A stretch of 45,735 bases of DNA from Ignavibacteriales bacterium (GTDB lineage Bacteria; Bacteroidota; Ignavibacteria; T3Sed10-11), in the NCBI GenBank assembly GCA_003562775.1, contig PWTU01000453.1, positions 1-45,735 of the forward strand, read 5' to 3'. Both the position numbers and the translations under genes were made by a program. Below the pieces are notes generated by a model. That model saw only the letters and a list, made by a program, of their open reading frames with translations. It did not search any database and had not been told where the DNA came from. Positions 1-7,917 of the stretch are shown piece after piece. Numbering within the stretch: position 1 is the stretch's first letter; every line of letters starts with the position of its first letter.

Positions 1-393
1 ATGCTCACCGATCGAATTCAAACGGTGATAGCCGTTTCCGTCGGTGTCGGCATACTTCTCGCAATTTCTGCAATCTTTCTCGTATCGAACACCATTCGCC
101 TGACGATTTACGCTAAACGAAAACTCATTCAAACGATGAAACTGGTCGGGGCGACGAAGGGTTTTATCCGGAAACCGTTTTTGCTGGAAGGATTCGTACA
201 AGGGGTATGCGGCGGCATTGCGGCAATAGTGCTTATTTACATAATCTTATATTTTATCCGAAAAAATGTATCAGAGCACCTCTTTGCACTTGGAGACTAC
301 GAAATATACTTTTACGCGGCAGTGCTGGTTACCGGCAGCATTCTCGGCTTGCTCGGCAGCGCCGTCTCGATACGACGATTTCTGAAATTATAA
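1..393 (+). CDS. ftsX: Cell-division protein FtsX, C-terminal fragment
   Basis: This is the last 130 codons of an FtsX-type permease, cut by the left edge of the window; the ATG at base 1 is probably an internal Met. Three hydrophobic segments are visible (about residues 6-32, 68-88 and 104-124). Between the first two lies the conserved stretch with TMKLVGATKGFIRKPFLLEG, typical of the FtsX/MacB permease domain where it follows the first membrane helix. FtsX pairs with the ATPase FtsE in the inner membrane and couples the divisome to peptidoglycan hydrolysis. ftsE, expected just upstream, is outside the window. Family assignment is strong, but other FtsX-like ABC permeases cannot be fully excluded from the tail alone. 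Confidence 0.85.
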   Translation: MLTDRIQTVIAVSVGVGILLAISAIFLVSNTIRLTIYAKRKLIQTMKLVGATKGFIRKPFLLEGFVQGVCGGIAAIVLIYIILYFIRKNVSEHLFALGDYEIYFYAAVLVTGSILGLLGSAVSIRRFLKL

Positions 394-423
394 ACAGTAT
401 ATAAGGTTTTATCCTCCTTTCTA

Positions 424-450
424 TTGACTTCCTTCCAACACTTTTATAAC
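424..450 (+). promoter_or_regulatory. Possible sigma70-type promoter for sdh operon
   Basis: TTGACT (424-429) and TATAAC (445-450) are separated by 15 bp, shorter than the ideal 17. It lies about 200 bp upstream of sdhC and would place the stem-loops at 473-535 and 580-613 in the transcript leader. The short spacer keeps confidence low. Confidence 0.35.
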
Positions 451-472
451 TTATTGGTAAACTAACAAATCG

Positions 473-535
473 GAGAAGTATTGAACAACCTGCCGCCCCG
501 GCAAGGTTATATCCCAACTACCTTCAACACTTCTC
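473..535 (+). promoter_or_regulatory. Two-tier stem-loop in the sdh leader
   Basis: An outer 13-bp stem with one mismatch pairs GAGAAGTATTGAA (473-485) with TTCAACACTTCTC (523-535). Inside it AACCTGCC (487-494) pairs with GGCA-A-GGTT (500-508) with one bulged A and a GCCCC loop. No T-tract follows, so an intrinsic terminator for ftsX is unlikely. A structured leader element or a protein-binding inverted repeat fits better. I do not recognise it as a known RNA family. Confidence 0.5.
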
Positions 536-579
536 ATCATAAACTTTCATAGGTTTACTATGTATGAATAGGAACACTT

Positions 580-613
580 CACCTCCGGATTTTTACCTCT
601 CTCACCGGCGGTG
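580..613 (+). promoter_or_regulatory. Second hairpin in the sdh leader
   Basis: CACCTCCGG (580-588) pairs with CCGGCGGTG (605-613) with one internal mismatch and a 16-nt loop. It ends 20 bases before the sdhC Shine-Dalgarno AAGGAG (634-639), close enough to affect ribosome access. Function is inferred only from position. Confidence 0.4.
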
Positions 614-648
614 TATTCTTCAAACCGCAACTCAAGGAGTATACCATC

Positions 649-1077
649 ATGTATCAAAAATCACCGACAAAAGAATGGGCTTCGAGCATTGTGCGCTATA
701 AAAAGTTTCCCGGTAGCTGGGCGTGGATTTTACACCGCATCACCGGGATCGGACTCACTGCGTACGTGCTTGTCCATATAAATACGCTCGCATCGCTGCA
801 GGAAGGGCCCGAAGCGTTTAACGCAAAAATGCAGGTGTTTATGGCGCCGCACTGGCTGTTTGCGGCATGGCTTTTATTCGGGCTCGTCATTTACCATACA
901 GTCAACGGTATCCGCATCGTCATCATAGACTTCGGAAAAGGCGCTAAATATCATAAACAGTTACTATACGGCGCTGTCGTGATCGGTCTTATAGTGTTTT
1001 TCTGGATGGGATATATTATGTTTTTCGGTCACGCCGATCACGATTTTCTGTCGCATATCGTTAACTTCTACAACTGA
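649..1077 (+). CDS. sdhC: Succinate dehydrogenase cytochrome b subunit SdhC
   Basis: A 142-residue membrane anchor of complex II that binds haem b and quinone in the inner membrane. Three hydrophobic segments are visible (about residues 32-48, 68-86 and 104-125). The family signature WILHRITG (26-33) carries the quinone-site Arg30. His83 in YHTVNGIR sits where the axial haem ligand is found in E. coli SdhC. The start is supported by AAGGAG at 634-639, nine bases upstream of the ATG. It is the first gene of sdhCDAB and lies 21 bp from sdhD. Having two separate small anchors differs from the single long SdhC common in many Bacteroidota (type B complex II). Confidence 0.92.
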   Translation: MYQKSPTKEWASSIVRYKKFPGSWAWILHRITGIGLTAYVLVHINTLASLQEGPEAFNAKMQVFMAPHWLFAAWLLFGLVIYHTVNGIRIVIIDFGKGAKYHKQLLYGAVVIGLIVFFWMGYIMFFGHADHDFLSHIVNFYN

Positions 1078-1098
1078 AATTGAACAAGGAGTTTTATC

Positions 1099-1452
1099 AT
1101 GTCTTATAAATATATCGGTTCGCGGGGATCGGGTTCGATGAGCTGGTTCCTCCAGCGCATAAGCGGCATCGTGCTTGTGTTCGTTATGGTCGGGCATTTT
1201 ATCCTTATGCATTACAATCCCGAAATGGGACACTCGTTCAATAAGGTATACGAACGAATGCAGAATCCGTACTACCAAATGCTGCAGATCGCTTTTGTAG
1301 TGCTCGCGTTGTATCACGGTTTGCAGGGTGTTTGGAATATCTATCGCGATTTCAAATTGCCGTCATGGCTCAATATGGCGGTACTGGCAATACTTTTCGT
1401 GGCCGGAATCGGATTCGGCGCACTCGGAATTGCAAACATTTTACATTTTTAA
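1099..1452 (+). CDS. sdhD: Succinate dehydrogenase membrane anchor SdhD
   Basis: A 117-residue hydrophobic subunit with three membrane segments (about 22-38, 61-80 and 92-113). The N-terminal SWFLQRISG (15-23) mirrors the matching motif in SdhC. His73 in [14 protein letters not shown] is placed like the second haem ligand in SdhD proteins. A Shine-Dalgarno AAGGAG (1085-1090) precedes the ATG. With SdhC it forms the quinone-reducing, haem-bearing membrane part of complex II. It lies between sdhC and sdhA, 25 bp before sdhA. Confidence 0.9.
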   Translation: MSYKYIGSRGSGSMSWFLQRISGIVLVFVMVGHFILMHYNPEMGHSFNKVYERMQNPYYQMLQIAFVVLALYHGLQGVWNIYRDFKLPSWLNMAVLAILFVAGIGFGALGIANILHF

Positions 1453-1477
1453 TGCTTATGAAAAAGGAAATTCCACT

Positions 1478-3211
1478 ATGAAACTATCACATGACGTCGT
1501 TATCGTGGGAAGCGGTTTAGCGGGTTTGCGAGCGGCGCTCGAAGCATCGCAATATCACAATGTTGCCGTGGTATCGAAACTCTTTCCCCTTCGCTCGCAT
1601 TCCGGTGCAGCACAGGGCGGGATCGCTGCCGCGCTGGCGAACGAAGAAGAAGATTACATCGATTGGCATTTCTTCGATACCGTGAAAGGATCGGATTATC
1701 TCGGTGATCAGGATGCGATAGAGTTGCTCGTAAACGATGCAATTCCCACATTATTCGAACTTGAACATCTCGGTACACCGTTTAGCCGCACACCCGAAGG
1801 AAAAATTGCACAACGCAAATTCGGCGGTCATACAAAAAATTATGGTGAAGCAGCCGTACTCAGGGCGTGCTACGCTGCCGATCGTACCGGTCACGTTATT
1901 CTGCATACGTTGTATGAACAATGCGTTAAGAACAACGTAAAGTTTTACAACGAATATTACGCAATCGACCTGCTGGTAAAAGATAATATTACACGCGGAC
2001 TCGTCGCGTATGATATGCCGAACGGGCGCTTCGTTGCATTTCACAGCAAGGTCGTTATGTTCGGCACCGGCGGTTACGGAAGGGCGTATAAAATTACTTC
2101 CAACGCACATGCCAATACCGGCGACGGTCTCGGGATTACGGTACGCGCGGGAATCCCCCTCGAGGATATGGAATTTGTTCAATTCCACCCGACGGGCATT
2201 TATGGATATGGAATTCTGGTTACCGAGGGTGCACGTGGAGAAGGCGGTTATCTTTTAAACAACGATGGCGAGCGCTTCATGAAAAAATATGCGCCGAAAG
2301 TCATGGAGCTTGCTCCCCGCGATCTCGTATCCCGGTCGATCTGGACGGAGATCAACGAAGGACGCGGCATCGACGGTAAACGGTGCGTGCATCTCGATCT
2401 CCGCCATCTCGGCGCCGAGCGGCTGAAAGAACGGCTCCCGGAAATTATGGGATTTTGCCGCAAACTCGTCGGCGTCGATCCGGTTAACGCACCTATTCCG
2501 ATTGAACCAACCGCACATTATTCAATGGGCGGTATTCCCGTAACCGTCGATGCAGAAGTACTTGCCGACGGCATAAAAGAAAAGATCGAAGGATTTTACG
2601 CAGCCGGTGAATGCGCCTGCGTTTCGGTGCACGGCGCAAATCGCCTTGGAACCAACAGCTTGCTTGACGCCGTCGTATACGGAAGGCGCGCAGGTAAATC
2701 AATCGTACGGTTTTTAAACGACAACGGAACCGTGAAAGCCGATTTTACAGAAGACCGGTACAAAGCATCGCTTGACCGTATCGAAAAAATACGAACCAAT
2801 AAAGGCGATGAAAAGGTCGGGCTCCTTCGCACTGAATTGCAAAACGTAATGAACGAAAAAGTCGGCGTCTATCGCGACGGGAAAAATCTTGAAAAAGCAC
2901 TGGAAACGGTAGAAGAACTCGAGCAGCGTTTCAATCAGATACAAATAGACGATAAAGGAGCGGTCTTCAATACCGATCTTGCCGAAGCCCTCGAGCTCGG
3001 CAACCTGCTCGATTTCGCGCGACACATCGTAGACGGTGCATTGAACCGCCATGAAAGCCGCGGCGGACATGCACGTATCGACTTTCCGAAACGAGACGAT
3101 ACCGACTGGTTAAAACATACCATTGCGCTCCGAAAAGACGACGGCGCGATTGAGTTCACCTACAAACCGGTTGTCATTACAAAATTCCAACCTCAGGAAA
3201 GGAAGTACTGA
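1478..3211 (+). CDS. sdhA: Succinate dehydrogenase flavoprotein subunit SdhA
   Basis: The 577-residue FAD subunit oxidises succinate to fumarate in the TCA cycle. The Rossmann FAD motif [13 protein letters not shown] (8-20) opens the protein. His41 in [15 protein letters not shown] is the expected covalent flavin attachment site. HPTGIYG and TEGARGEGG (dicarboxylate site), APRDLVSR (catalytic Arg region), HYSMGGIPV and [12 protein letters not shown] are all intact. The reading frame is open to 1328, but the ATG at 1478 is chosen because the FAD fold begins immediately after it, AAAGGAAA precedes it, and the longer version would run back through the end of sdhD. sdhB starts one base after the stop. 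Confidence 0.97.
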   Translation: MKLSHDVVIVGSGLAGLRAALEASQYHNVAVVSKLFPLRSHSGAAQGGIAAALANEEEDYIDWHFFDTVKGSDYLGDQDAIELLVNDAIPTLFELEHLGTPFSRTPEGKIAQRKFGGHTKNYGEAAVLRACYAADRTGHVILHTLYEQCVKNNVKFYNEYYAIDLLVKDNITRGLVAYDMPNGRFVAFHSKVVMFGTGGYGRAYKITSNAHANTGDGLGITVRAGIPLEDMEFVQFHPTGIYGYGILVTEGARGEGGYLLNNDGERFMKKYAPKVMELAPRDLVSRSIWTEINEGRGIDGKRCVHLDLRHLGAERLKERLPEIMGFCRKLVGVDPVNAPIPIEPTAHYSMGGIPVTVDAEVLADGIKEKIEGFYAAGECACVSVHGANRLGTNSLLDAVVYGRRAGKSIVRFLNDNGTVKADFTEDRYKASLDRIEKIRTNKGDEKVGLLRTELQNVMNEKVGVYRDGKNLEKALETVEELEQRFNQIQIDDKGAVFNTDLAEALELGNLLDFARHIVDGALNRHESRGGHARIDFPKRDDTDWLKHTIALRKDDGAIEFTYKPVVITKFQPQERKY

Positions 3212-3212
3212 T

Positions 3213-3917
3213 ATGAAAATAAAATTGAAATTGTTCCGGTATAACCCTGAGACCGATACAACACCACATTATCAAACTTATGAAGTCGAAGCAGATCCAA
3301 AAGAAAAAGTACTCGACCTGCTGCACAAAGTAAAATGGGAACAGGACGGCACACTTGCCTTCAGAAGATCGTGTGCGCACGGCATTTGCGGATCATGCGC
3401 TATGACCGTAAACGGCGAAAATTTGCTCACGTGCGAGGCATTGATCGGGAACCTTAAAAAGCAGCGAACAATTACCATCGAACCGATACCTTCGCTGCCG
3501 GTGATAAAAGATCTTGTTGTGGATATGGAAAGCTTCTATCAAAAGTATACGGTAATCAAACCGTATCTGATCAATAATACGCCGCCGCCGCCGACTGAGC
3601 GGTTGCAGAGTGTTCAGGAACAGCGGATAATCGACGAATCCACCTGGTGTATTATGTGCGGTGCGTGCAGCACAAGCTGTCCGTCGAATTGGAGCAATCC
3701 TGATTTTCTCGGTCCGGCCGCATTACTCAAAGCGTACCGGTTCATCTTTGATTCGCGTGATGATGGTGCGGATGAGCGGCTAAGCATTCTCGATCACGGT
3801 GATGGGATATGGCGCTGCAGAACAATTTTCAACTGCGTGGAAGCATGCCCGAAAGAGATCGATATAACATATCACCTGTCGCAATTAAAGAAAGCGATTG
3901 TTACGAGAGAAATATAA
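3213..3917 (+). CDS. sdhB: Succinate dehydrogenase iron-sulfur subunit SdhB
   Basis: A 234-residue electron-transfer subunit of complex II. The N-terminal ferredoxin domain has the [2Fe-2S] cysteines Cys54, 59, 62 and 74. The C-terminal domain has Cys146/149/152/156 and Cys202/208/212, the pattern expected for the [4Fe-4S] and [3Fe-4S] clusters. The frame is open further upstream, but the ATG at 3213 has GGAAAGGAAG just before it and gives the normal N-terminus. It follows sdhA with a one-base gap, so translation is probably coupled. Last gene of the operon; a long hairpin follows at 3931-4009. Confidence 0.97.
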   Translation: MKIKLKLFRYNPETDTTPHYQTYEVEADPKEKVLDLLHKVKWEQDGTLAFRRSCAHGICGSCAMTVNGENLLTCEALIGNLKKQRTITIEPIPSLPVIKDLVVDMESFYQKYTVIKPYLINNTPPPPTERLQSVQEQRIIDESTWCIMCGACSTSCPSNWSNPDFLGPAALLKAYRFIFDSRDDGADERLSILDHGDGIWRCRTIFNCVEACPKEIDITYHLSQLKKAIVTREI

Positions 3918-3930
3918 AAACCATGATTGG

Positions 3931-4009
3931 GTGGGGCTTGTGTAACTTACCTTTCAGGAGGCATCGTGTTAATATGCATGGTCTGTTCCGCGGCATAGTT
4001 ACGCCCCAC
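3931..4009. terminator. Long inverted repeat between convergent sdhB and photolyase gene
   Basis: GTGGGGC (3931-3937) and GTAACT (3942-3947) pair with AGTTAC (3997-4002) and GCCCCAC (4003-4009), giving a 13-bp stem with a 4-nt bulge on one side and a 49-nt loop. It fills the 93-bp gap between convergent genes and could end transcription from both sides. The T-tracts are weak, so intrinsic termination is not certain. Confidence 0.4.
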
Positions 4010-4010
4010 T

Positions 4011-5363
4011 TTAATCTTTAAACTTCGTAACATACGCATCGACATCGAACTTTCGCTTTGCACCGTTATAATTCATATAGCGTATCTTCCCGAAAACAGG
4101 CCGCTCCGCCCATGCACGGTCATGCACCCCGCCGATGCTCCATGCAATACCGGTATATCCGTTCGGATCACGACCATCAAGTTCGTACCGGTCGTTTAAA
4201 TAAATCGCAATTGCCTGCGCCTCTTCCGGTGTTTCGGTCCATTCCAGGATTTTTTTCGCCCAGTACATTCGCATATACCCGTGCATCTTTCCCGTGGTGA
4301 CCATTTCAATCTGAGCGGCATTCCAGAGCGGATCGTGAGTACGAGCTTGCTCAAATTCGTCAACAATGTACAGATAGTCGCGCTTATCGGCGCGGTGTTC
4401 GTTCAATGTTTTTTGCGCCCACGCCGGAAAACCCTCAAATGAATCATACCCCTCATTATAAAAGCAATAATTATCCGATAATTCACGCCGCACAATCAAT
4501 TCTTCAAGGAAAGCATCGCGGGATTGTTTCTTCTTCCGGCTTTTCTGTACCTCTAAAACAACCCGTTGTGCGGAAATTTGGCCGAAGTGAAGATACGGCG
4601 ATAGATTTGAAAGCGCATTTTTATTTGGATCGTTCCGGCTATCCGCATAACTTTTCAGCCACATATCGATAAAATCATTTAACATCCTCTTTGCTGCACT
4701 TTCACCTGGCCGAAACCGTTCGACCTCACCCACTCCGGTATCGATCTTCAATTTTCGCCGCTCATTTTCCCAGTTCACGGATTCATCGACTGGTTCATTG
4801 AACGGATGTTTTTGTATATGAGGAAAATCAATTAAATACGAATCGAGCTGCCTGTAAATTTTCGGTCGAAGTGTATAGGCACCGAATTCCTGTTTGTCGG
4901 ATACCTCCCGGCAAGGAACAATATTGTGTGCATCGACTTCGCAAAACGGAACATTGATTACTTTACGTACAGCTTCCTTCCAGGTGCGTTGTATCTTAAG
5001 CGGTGAGAAATCGGTCACAACCGCTCCCGCTCCAATATTTTCAGTGAAACGCGTGATTTCCTCTTCCGGTTTGCCTGCTAACAGGGTAAACGGTATGTTT
5101 AACATTTTCAACGTGTGCTCGAGCTCTTTCAAACCATTTAACATAAATTCGTATTGCCTCATTGTGGCATCAAGGAATCGGGGAACAAGACAGAACACGA
5201 CTTGCAGCGACGCCCGCCGCTCAAAAGCAATTTCCTGAGCAAATAACAATGCCCAGTTATCGTTTACACGCTGATCGCGGCTCATCCAGTATAAAACCGG
5301 TCCGTTGCCGGCTTGTATTTTATTGAGCATATATATGCGTTTCTTGTCGGTTATAGAGGCCAT
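4011..5363 (-). CDS. phr: Class II CPD photolyase
   Basis: A 450-residue deoxyribodipyrimidine photolyase that uses FADH- and light to split cyclobutane pyrimidine dimers. The N-terminal alpha/beta photolyase domain starts near residue 20 (GPVLYWMSRDQRVNDNWAL). Class II signatures follow: SDKQEFGAYTLRPKI, LSPYLHFGQISAQR, FLEELIVRRELSDNYC, the stretch around HDPLWNAAQIEMVTTGKMHG, and NGYTGIAWSIGGVHDRAW near the C-terminus. Length fits the class II family. It is transcribed alone and divergently from adk across a 169-bp AT-rich gap with a direct repeat and an inverted repeat. The ATG at 5363 is the first in frame; a slightly later start is possible. Confidence 0.95.
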   Translation of the reverse strand: MASITDKKRIYMLNKIQAGNGPVLYWMSRDQRVNDNWALLFAQEIAFERRASLQVVFCLVPRFLDATMRQYEFMLNGLKELEHTLKMLNIPFTLLAGKPEEEITRFTENIGAGAVVTDFSPLKIQRTWKEAVRKVINVPFCEVDAHNIVPCREVSDKQEFGAYTLRPKIYRQLDSYLIDFPHIQKHPFNEPVDESVNWENERRKLKIDTGVGEVERFRPGESAAKRMLNDFIDMWLKSYADSRNDPNKNALSNLSPYLHFGQISAQRVVLEVQKSRKKKQSRDAFLEELIVRRELSDNYCFYNEGYDSFEGFPAWAQKTLNEHRADKRDYLYIVDEFEQARTHDPLWNAAQIEMVTTGKMHGYMRMYWAKKILEWTETPEEAQAIAIYLNDRYELDGRDPNGYTGIAWSIGGVHDRAWAERPVFGKIRYMNYNGAKRKFDVDAYVTKFKD

Positions 5364-5378
5364 AGAACAATATACTAA

Positions 5379-5406
5379 ATTTAAATATTTTACATTTAAA
5401 TATTTT
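5379..5406. repeat. Tandem 13-bp AT repeat in the photolyase/adk divergent region
   Basis: ATTTAAATATTTT occurs at 5379-5391 and again at 5394-5406, a period of 15 bp, followed by a partial third start (CATTTT). It lies 16 bp upstream of the photolyase start codon, where a repressor or activator could bind. A low-complexity AT tract is the alternative. Confidence 0.5.
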
Positions 5407-5466
5407 CATTTTATCTTTTATTGGAAATCCGTCCTTTTTTAATTATCTTTTACAAGATACACTTAA

Positions 5467-5484
5467 CGTAACGGGCACGTTACG
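5467..5484. promoter_or_regulatory. Perfect inverted repeat upstream of adk
   Basis: CGTAACG (5467-5473) and CGTTACG (5478-5484) form a perfect 7-bp dyad around GGCA. It lies 49 bp before the adk start, in a promoter-sized gap shared with the divergent photolyase gene. It resembles an operator; the binding protein is unknown. Confidence 0.4.
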
Positions 5485-5532
5485 AATTCTACAATATGTT
5501 ATCCCTGCCTGGGTTAAAACTTAGGAGAAATC

Positions 5533-6177
5533 ATGCGTTTATTATTATTTGGCCCGCCTGGTGTGGGAAAAGGAACTCAAGCAACTTTACTGAAAAATAA
5601 ATATAATATTCCTCATATATCCACAGGTGATATCTTACGGCAGGCAATATCCGAAGGAACAGAACTTGGCATACGTGCCAAGCAATTTATGGATAGAGGT
5701 GAACTGGTGCCGGACGATGTTATGATCGGGCTTGTGCGTGACGTATTAAGCTCATGTAATTGTGAAAAAGGATTTATTCTGGACGGTTTTCCGCGAACGG
5801 TGGCGCAAGCAGAAGCGCTCGACGCCGTTTTCGAGGAGCTCAATATGCAACTCGATGCCGTTATCTATTTTCAGGTCGAGGAAGATGAAATAATATCGCG
5901 GCTCTCACAAAGATGGACATGTCGATCATGCAAGCATATATATAATGAAGCGGTAGATTCAATCGATAGCAATGCCTCGTGTCCGGAATGCGGAGGTGAT
6001 CTGTACCAACGGGATGATGATAAACCGGAAATCATCAAACAACGTCTCGATGTATACAATCAATCGACGACACCCGTTCGGAACCATTACGAGAATTCGG
6101 GTAAATTGCTCGTGATAGACGGCATCGGCGGAATCCAGGAAGTTAATGATCGTATCCTCGCTGCAATTAAGAAATAA
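5533..6177 (+). CDS. adk: Adenylate kinase
   Basis: A 214-residue cytoplasmic kinase interconverting ATP + AMP and 2 ADP. The P-loop GPPGVGKGTQ lies at 7-16, the AMP-binding segment HISTGDILRQAI at 28-39, and GFILDGFPRT at 80-89. The LID domain has four cysteines (Cys130, 133, 150, 153), the structural-zinc form of the long-type enzyme. AGGAG (5523-5527) precedes the ATG. Its stop codon shares one base with the start of the next gene, so adk begins a coupled operon running to 10559. Confidence 0.97.
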   Translation: MRLLLFGPPGVGKGTQATLLKNKYNIPHISTGDILRQAISEGTELGIRAKQFMDRGELVPDDVMIGLVRDVLSSCNCEKGFILDGFPRTVAQAEALDAVFEELNMQLDAVIYFQVEEDEIISRLSQRWTCRSCKHIYNEAVDSIDSNASCPECGGDLYQRDDDKPEIIKQRLDVYNQSTTPVRNHYENSGKLLVIDGIGGIQEVNDRILAAIKK

Positions 6178-7016
6178 TGTATGGACATACCCGAGAGAAA
6201 ATAATTGTGACGAAAAATGATAGTCGATTGAATCCTGTGATGAAAGAATTGAGAAACACACCGATGGTTGTTGCTCACCGCGGGTTTTCGGGGAAAGCAC
6301 CGGAAAATACGATAGCTGCATTTACCATGGCACTCGAAGCAGGTGTTTCGATGATTGAGCTCGACGTCCAGGTTTCTAAAGATAATCACGTCGTTGTCAT
6401 TCACGATCCGACAATCGACCGTACTACTGACGGCGAAGGAAAGGTATCGGAATTAACGCTTGCAGAATTGAAAAAACTGGATGCGGGTTCGTGGTTTCAT
6501 GTAAAATATAAAGATGAGAGAATACCAACACTCGTAGAAGCGCTCGAACTCATAGCGCCGAACGCATTGATCAATATTGAATTGAAGTCAACGCGCATAA
6601 TCAGAAAAGCAGACACGCACATTGCCGATGCAACGGTAGAGGTCGTGCGGAAAATGGATTTGCTCGAACGGGTACTCTTCTCGTCATTTAATCATAAATT
6701 AATGAAATATATAAAAGAACAGGAACCGACTGCTCATACGGGAGTTATTTTTCACCCCGTATTGCATTTTGGCAGAATGCCGTCGGCGCTCGCACGGCCG
6801 GCAGGCGCCGAGGTCTTCGTCTGTTCAAAACATGAAGTAACAAGAAGGCGAATCACCGATGCAGCAAAGCATAACATTATTATCGGTGTATACGGGTTGG
6901 AAAATCAACAGGATATCGAACGAATGCTTACGTCGGGTATTCAAGTGCTTGTTTCGGACTATCCCGATGTTATCAAACAGGGATTAGAAAAATTCCAGGT
7001 CCACAAAGCATCGTAA
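6177..7016 (+). CDS. Glycerophosphodiester phosphodiesterase (UgpQ-like)
   Basis: A 279-residue GDPD-family enzyme hydrolysing glycerophosphodiesters to glycerol-3-phosphate and an alcohol. The TIM-barrel signatures are His34-Arg35, Glu43-Asn44, Glu61, Asp63 (ELDVQVSKD) and His76 (IHD), the metal and acid/base residues of the family. No signal peptide is visible, so a cytoplasmic location is likely. The ATG at 6177 overlaps the adk stop by one base. A later ATG at 6240 would start just before the catalytic fold and cannot be excluded, because the first 20 residues are not conserved-looking. Confidence 0.92.
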   Translation: MYGHTREKIIVTKNDSRLNPVMKELRNTPMVVAHRGFSGKAPENTIAAFTMALEAGVSMIELDVQVSKDNHVVVIHDPTIDRTTDGEGKVSELTLAELKKLDAGSWFHVKYKDERIPTLVEALELIAPNALINIELKSTRIIRKADTHIADATVEVVRKMDLLERVLFSSFNHKLMKYIKEQEPTAHTGVIFHPVLHFGRMPSALARPAGAEVFVCSKHEVTRRRITDAAKHNIIIGVYGLENQQDIERMLTSGIQVLVSDYPDVIKQGLEKFQVHKAS

Positions 7017-7026
7017 TGAGGAGGGA

Positions 7027-7917
7027 ATGGCGAGGAAGATACTACATAGTATAGCGGTGTTGCTTGTCGCTTTAGGTTTGTTTCAAAACCTTAAAGGCAG
7101 CGATGATGTACGCATTATCGAACTAAATCTTCGACATATGACGCCTGTGAACGCACACGGCTATCTTATGCCGTTAATGGAATCATTCTCTGCAAATGTA
7201 AATCGATCTTCATTTCATACAGGTGAAATCCACAAAGGATTTGAAATCTATATTGGAATGAAAGCAATAACAGCAATCATTCCCGATGATCACCGTACGT
7301 TCTCCGCAATATCGCCGGCATCAAATTCAACGGAACGCACCGCAACGGTCGTCGGCGATCAGGGTAACGGTGATTTCCCCGATGGCTTTAACTGGAAAGT
7401 CGTGCCGATAATGGTGCCGCAAATGCACATTGGAAATGTATTCGGCACACAACTTTTTGTTCGGTATCTGCCGACGACAAAATTCGACGATAAGATCGGC
7501 ACGATCGACGTTATCGGAGGCGGAATTACACACAGTTTGAGCCAGTATTTACCCGAGATCCCGCTTCAATTCGCTGTGCAAGGTCTGTATCAGTACGCAA
7601 AACTGGGTAATATACTCGAAATGAACGGAACGGTTTATAACTTTATCGCAAGTACACGGTTTGCGGGTCTTACCCTCTACGGTGGATTAGGTTACGAGCA
7701 TTCCGATATTAACATCCGGTACTACTATAGTCCATCAAGCGAACAATCTGCAGCACCCGATACTGCTACTACCCGAATCACGTTTAGCGAAACATTTGAA
7801 GAACACTTTCGTGCAACCGTGGGAATGTCACTTCAATTTATTATATTTAATCTGAATGCCGATTATAGTTTTGGGAACCTGCATGTTGCAACGGTCGGTT
7901 TAGGTATATCGATATGA
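7027..7917 (+). CDS. DUF6588 outer-membrane beta-barrel protein
   Basis: A 296-residue exported protein with an N-terminal signal peptide (about 1-24, hydrophobic core IAVLLVALGLF). A motif near residue 40 (AHGYLMPLMESFSANVN) followed by HKGFEIYIGMKA matches the DUF6588 family as I remember it. The rest alternates short beta segments and ends in a hydrophobic strand (VATVGLGISI), typical of small outer-membrane barrels. Function is unknown for the family. AGGAGG sits only two bases before the ATG, unusually close. The stop overlaps the start of the next gene by four bases (ATGA), so it is translated together with the CHAT lipoprotein. Confidence 0.7.
   Translation: MARKILHSIAVLLVALGLFQNLKGSDDVRIIELNLRHMTPVNAHGYLMPLMESFSANVNRSSFHTGEIHKGFEIYIGMKAITAIIPDDHRTFSAISPASNSTERTATVVGDQGNGDFPDGFNWKVVPIMVPQMHIGNVFGTQLFVRYLPTTKFDDKIGTIDVIGGGITHSLSQYLPEIPLQFAVQGLYQYAKLGNILEMNGTVYNFIASTRFAGLTLYGGLGYEHSDINIRYYYSPSSEQSAAPDTATTRITFSETFEEHFRATVGMSLQFIIFNLNADYSFGNLHVATVGLGISI

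Noticed and set aside
1328-1477. Longer N-terminus for SdhA from the open frame
   Set aside because: It overlaps sdhD and precedes the FAD fold with non-conserved residues; the ATG at 1478 has a ribosome site.
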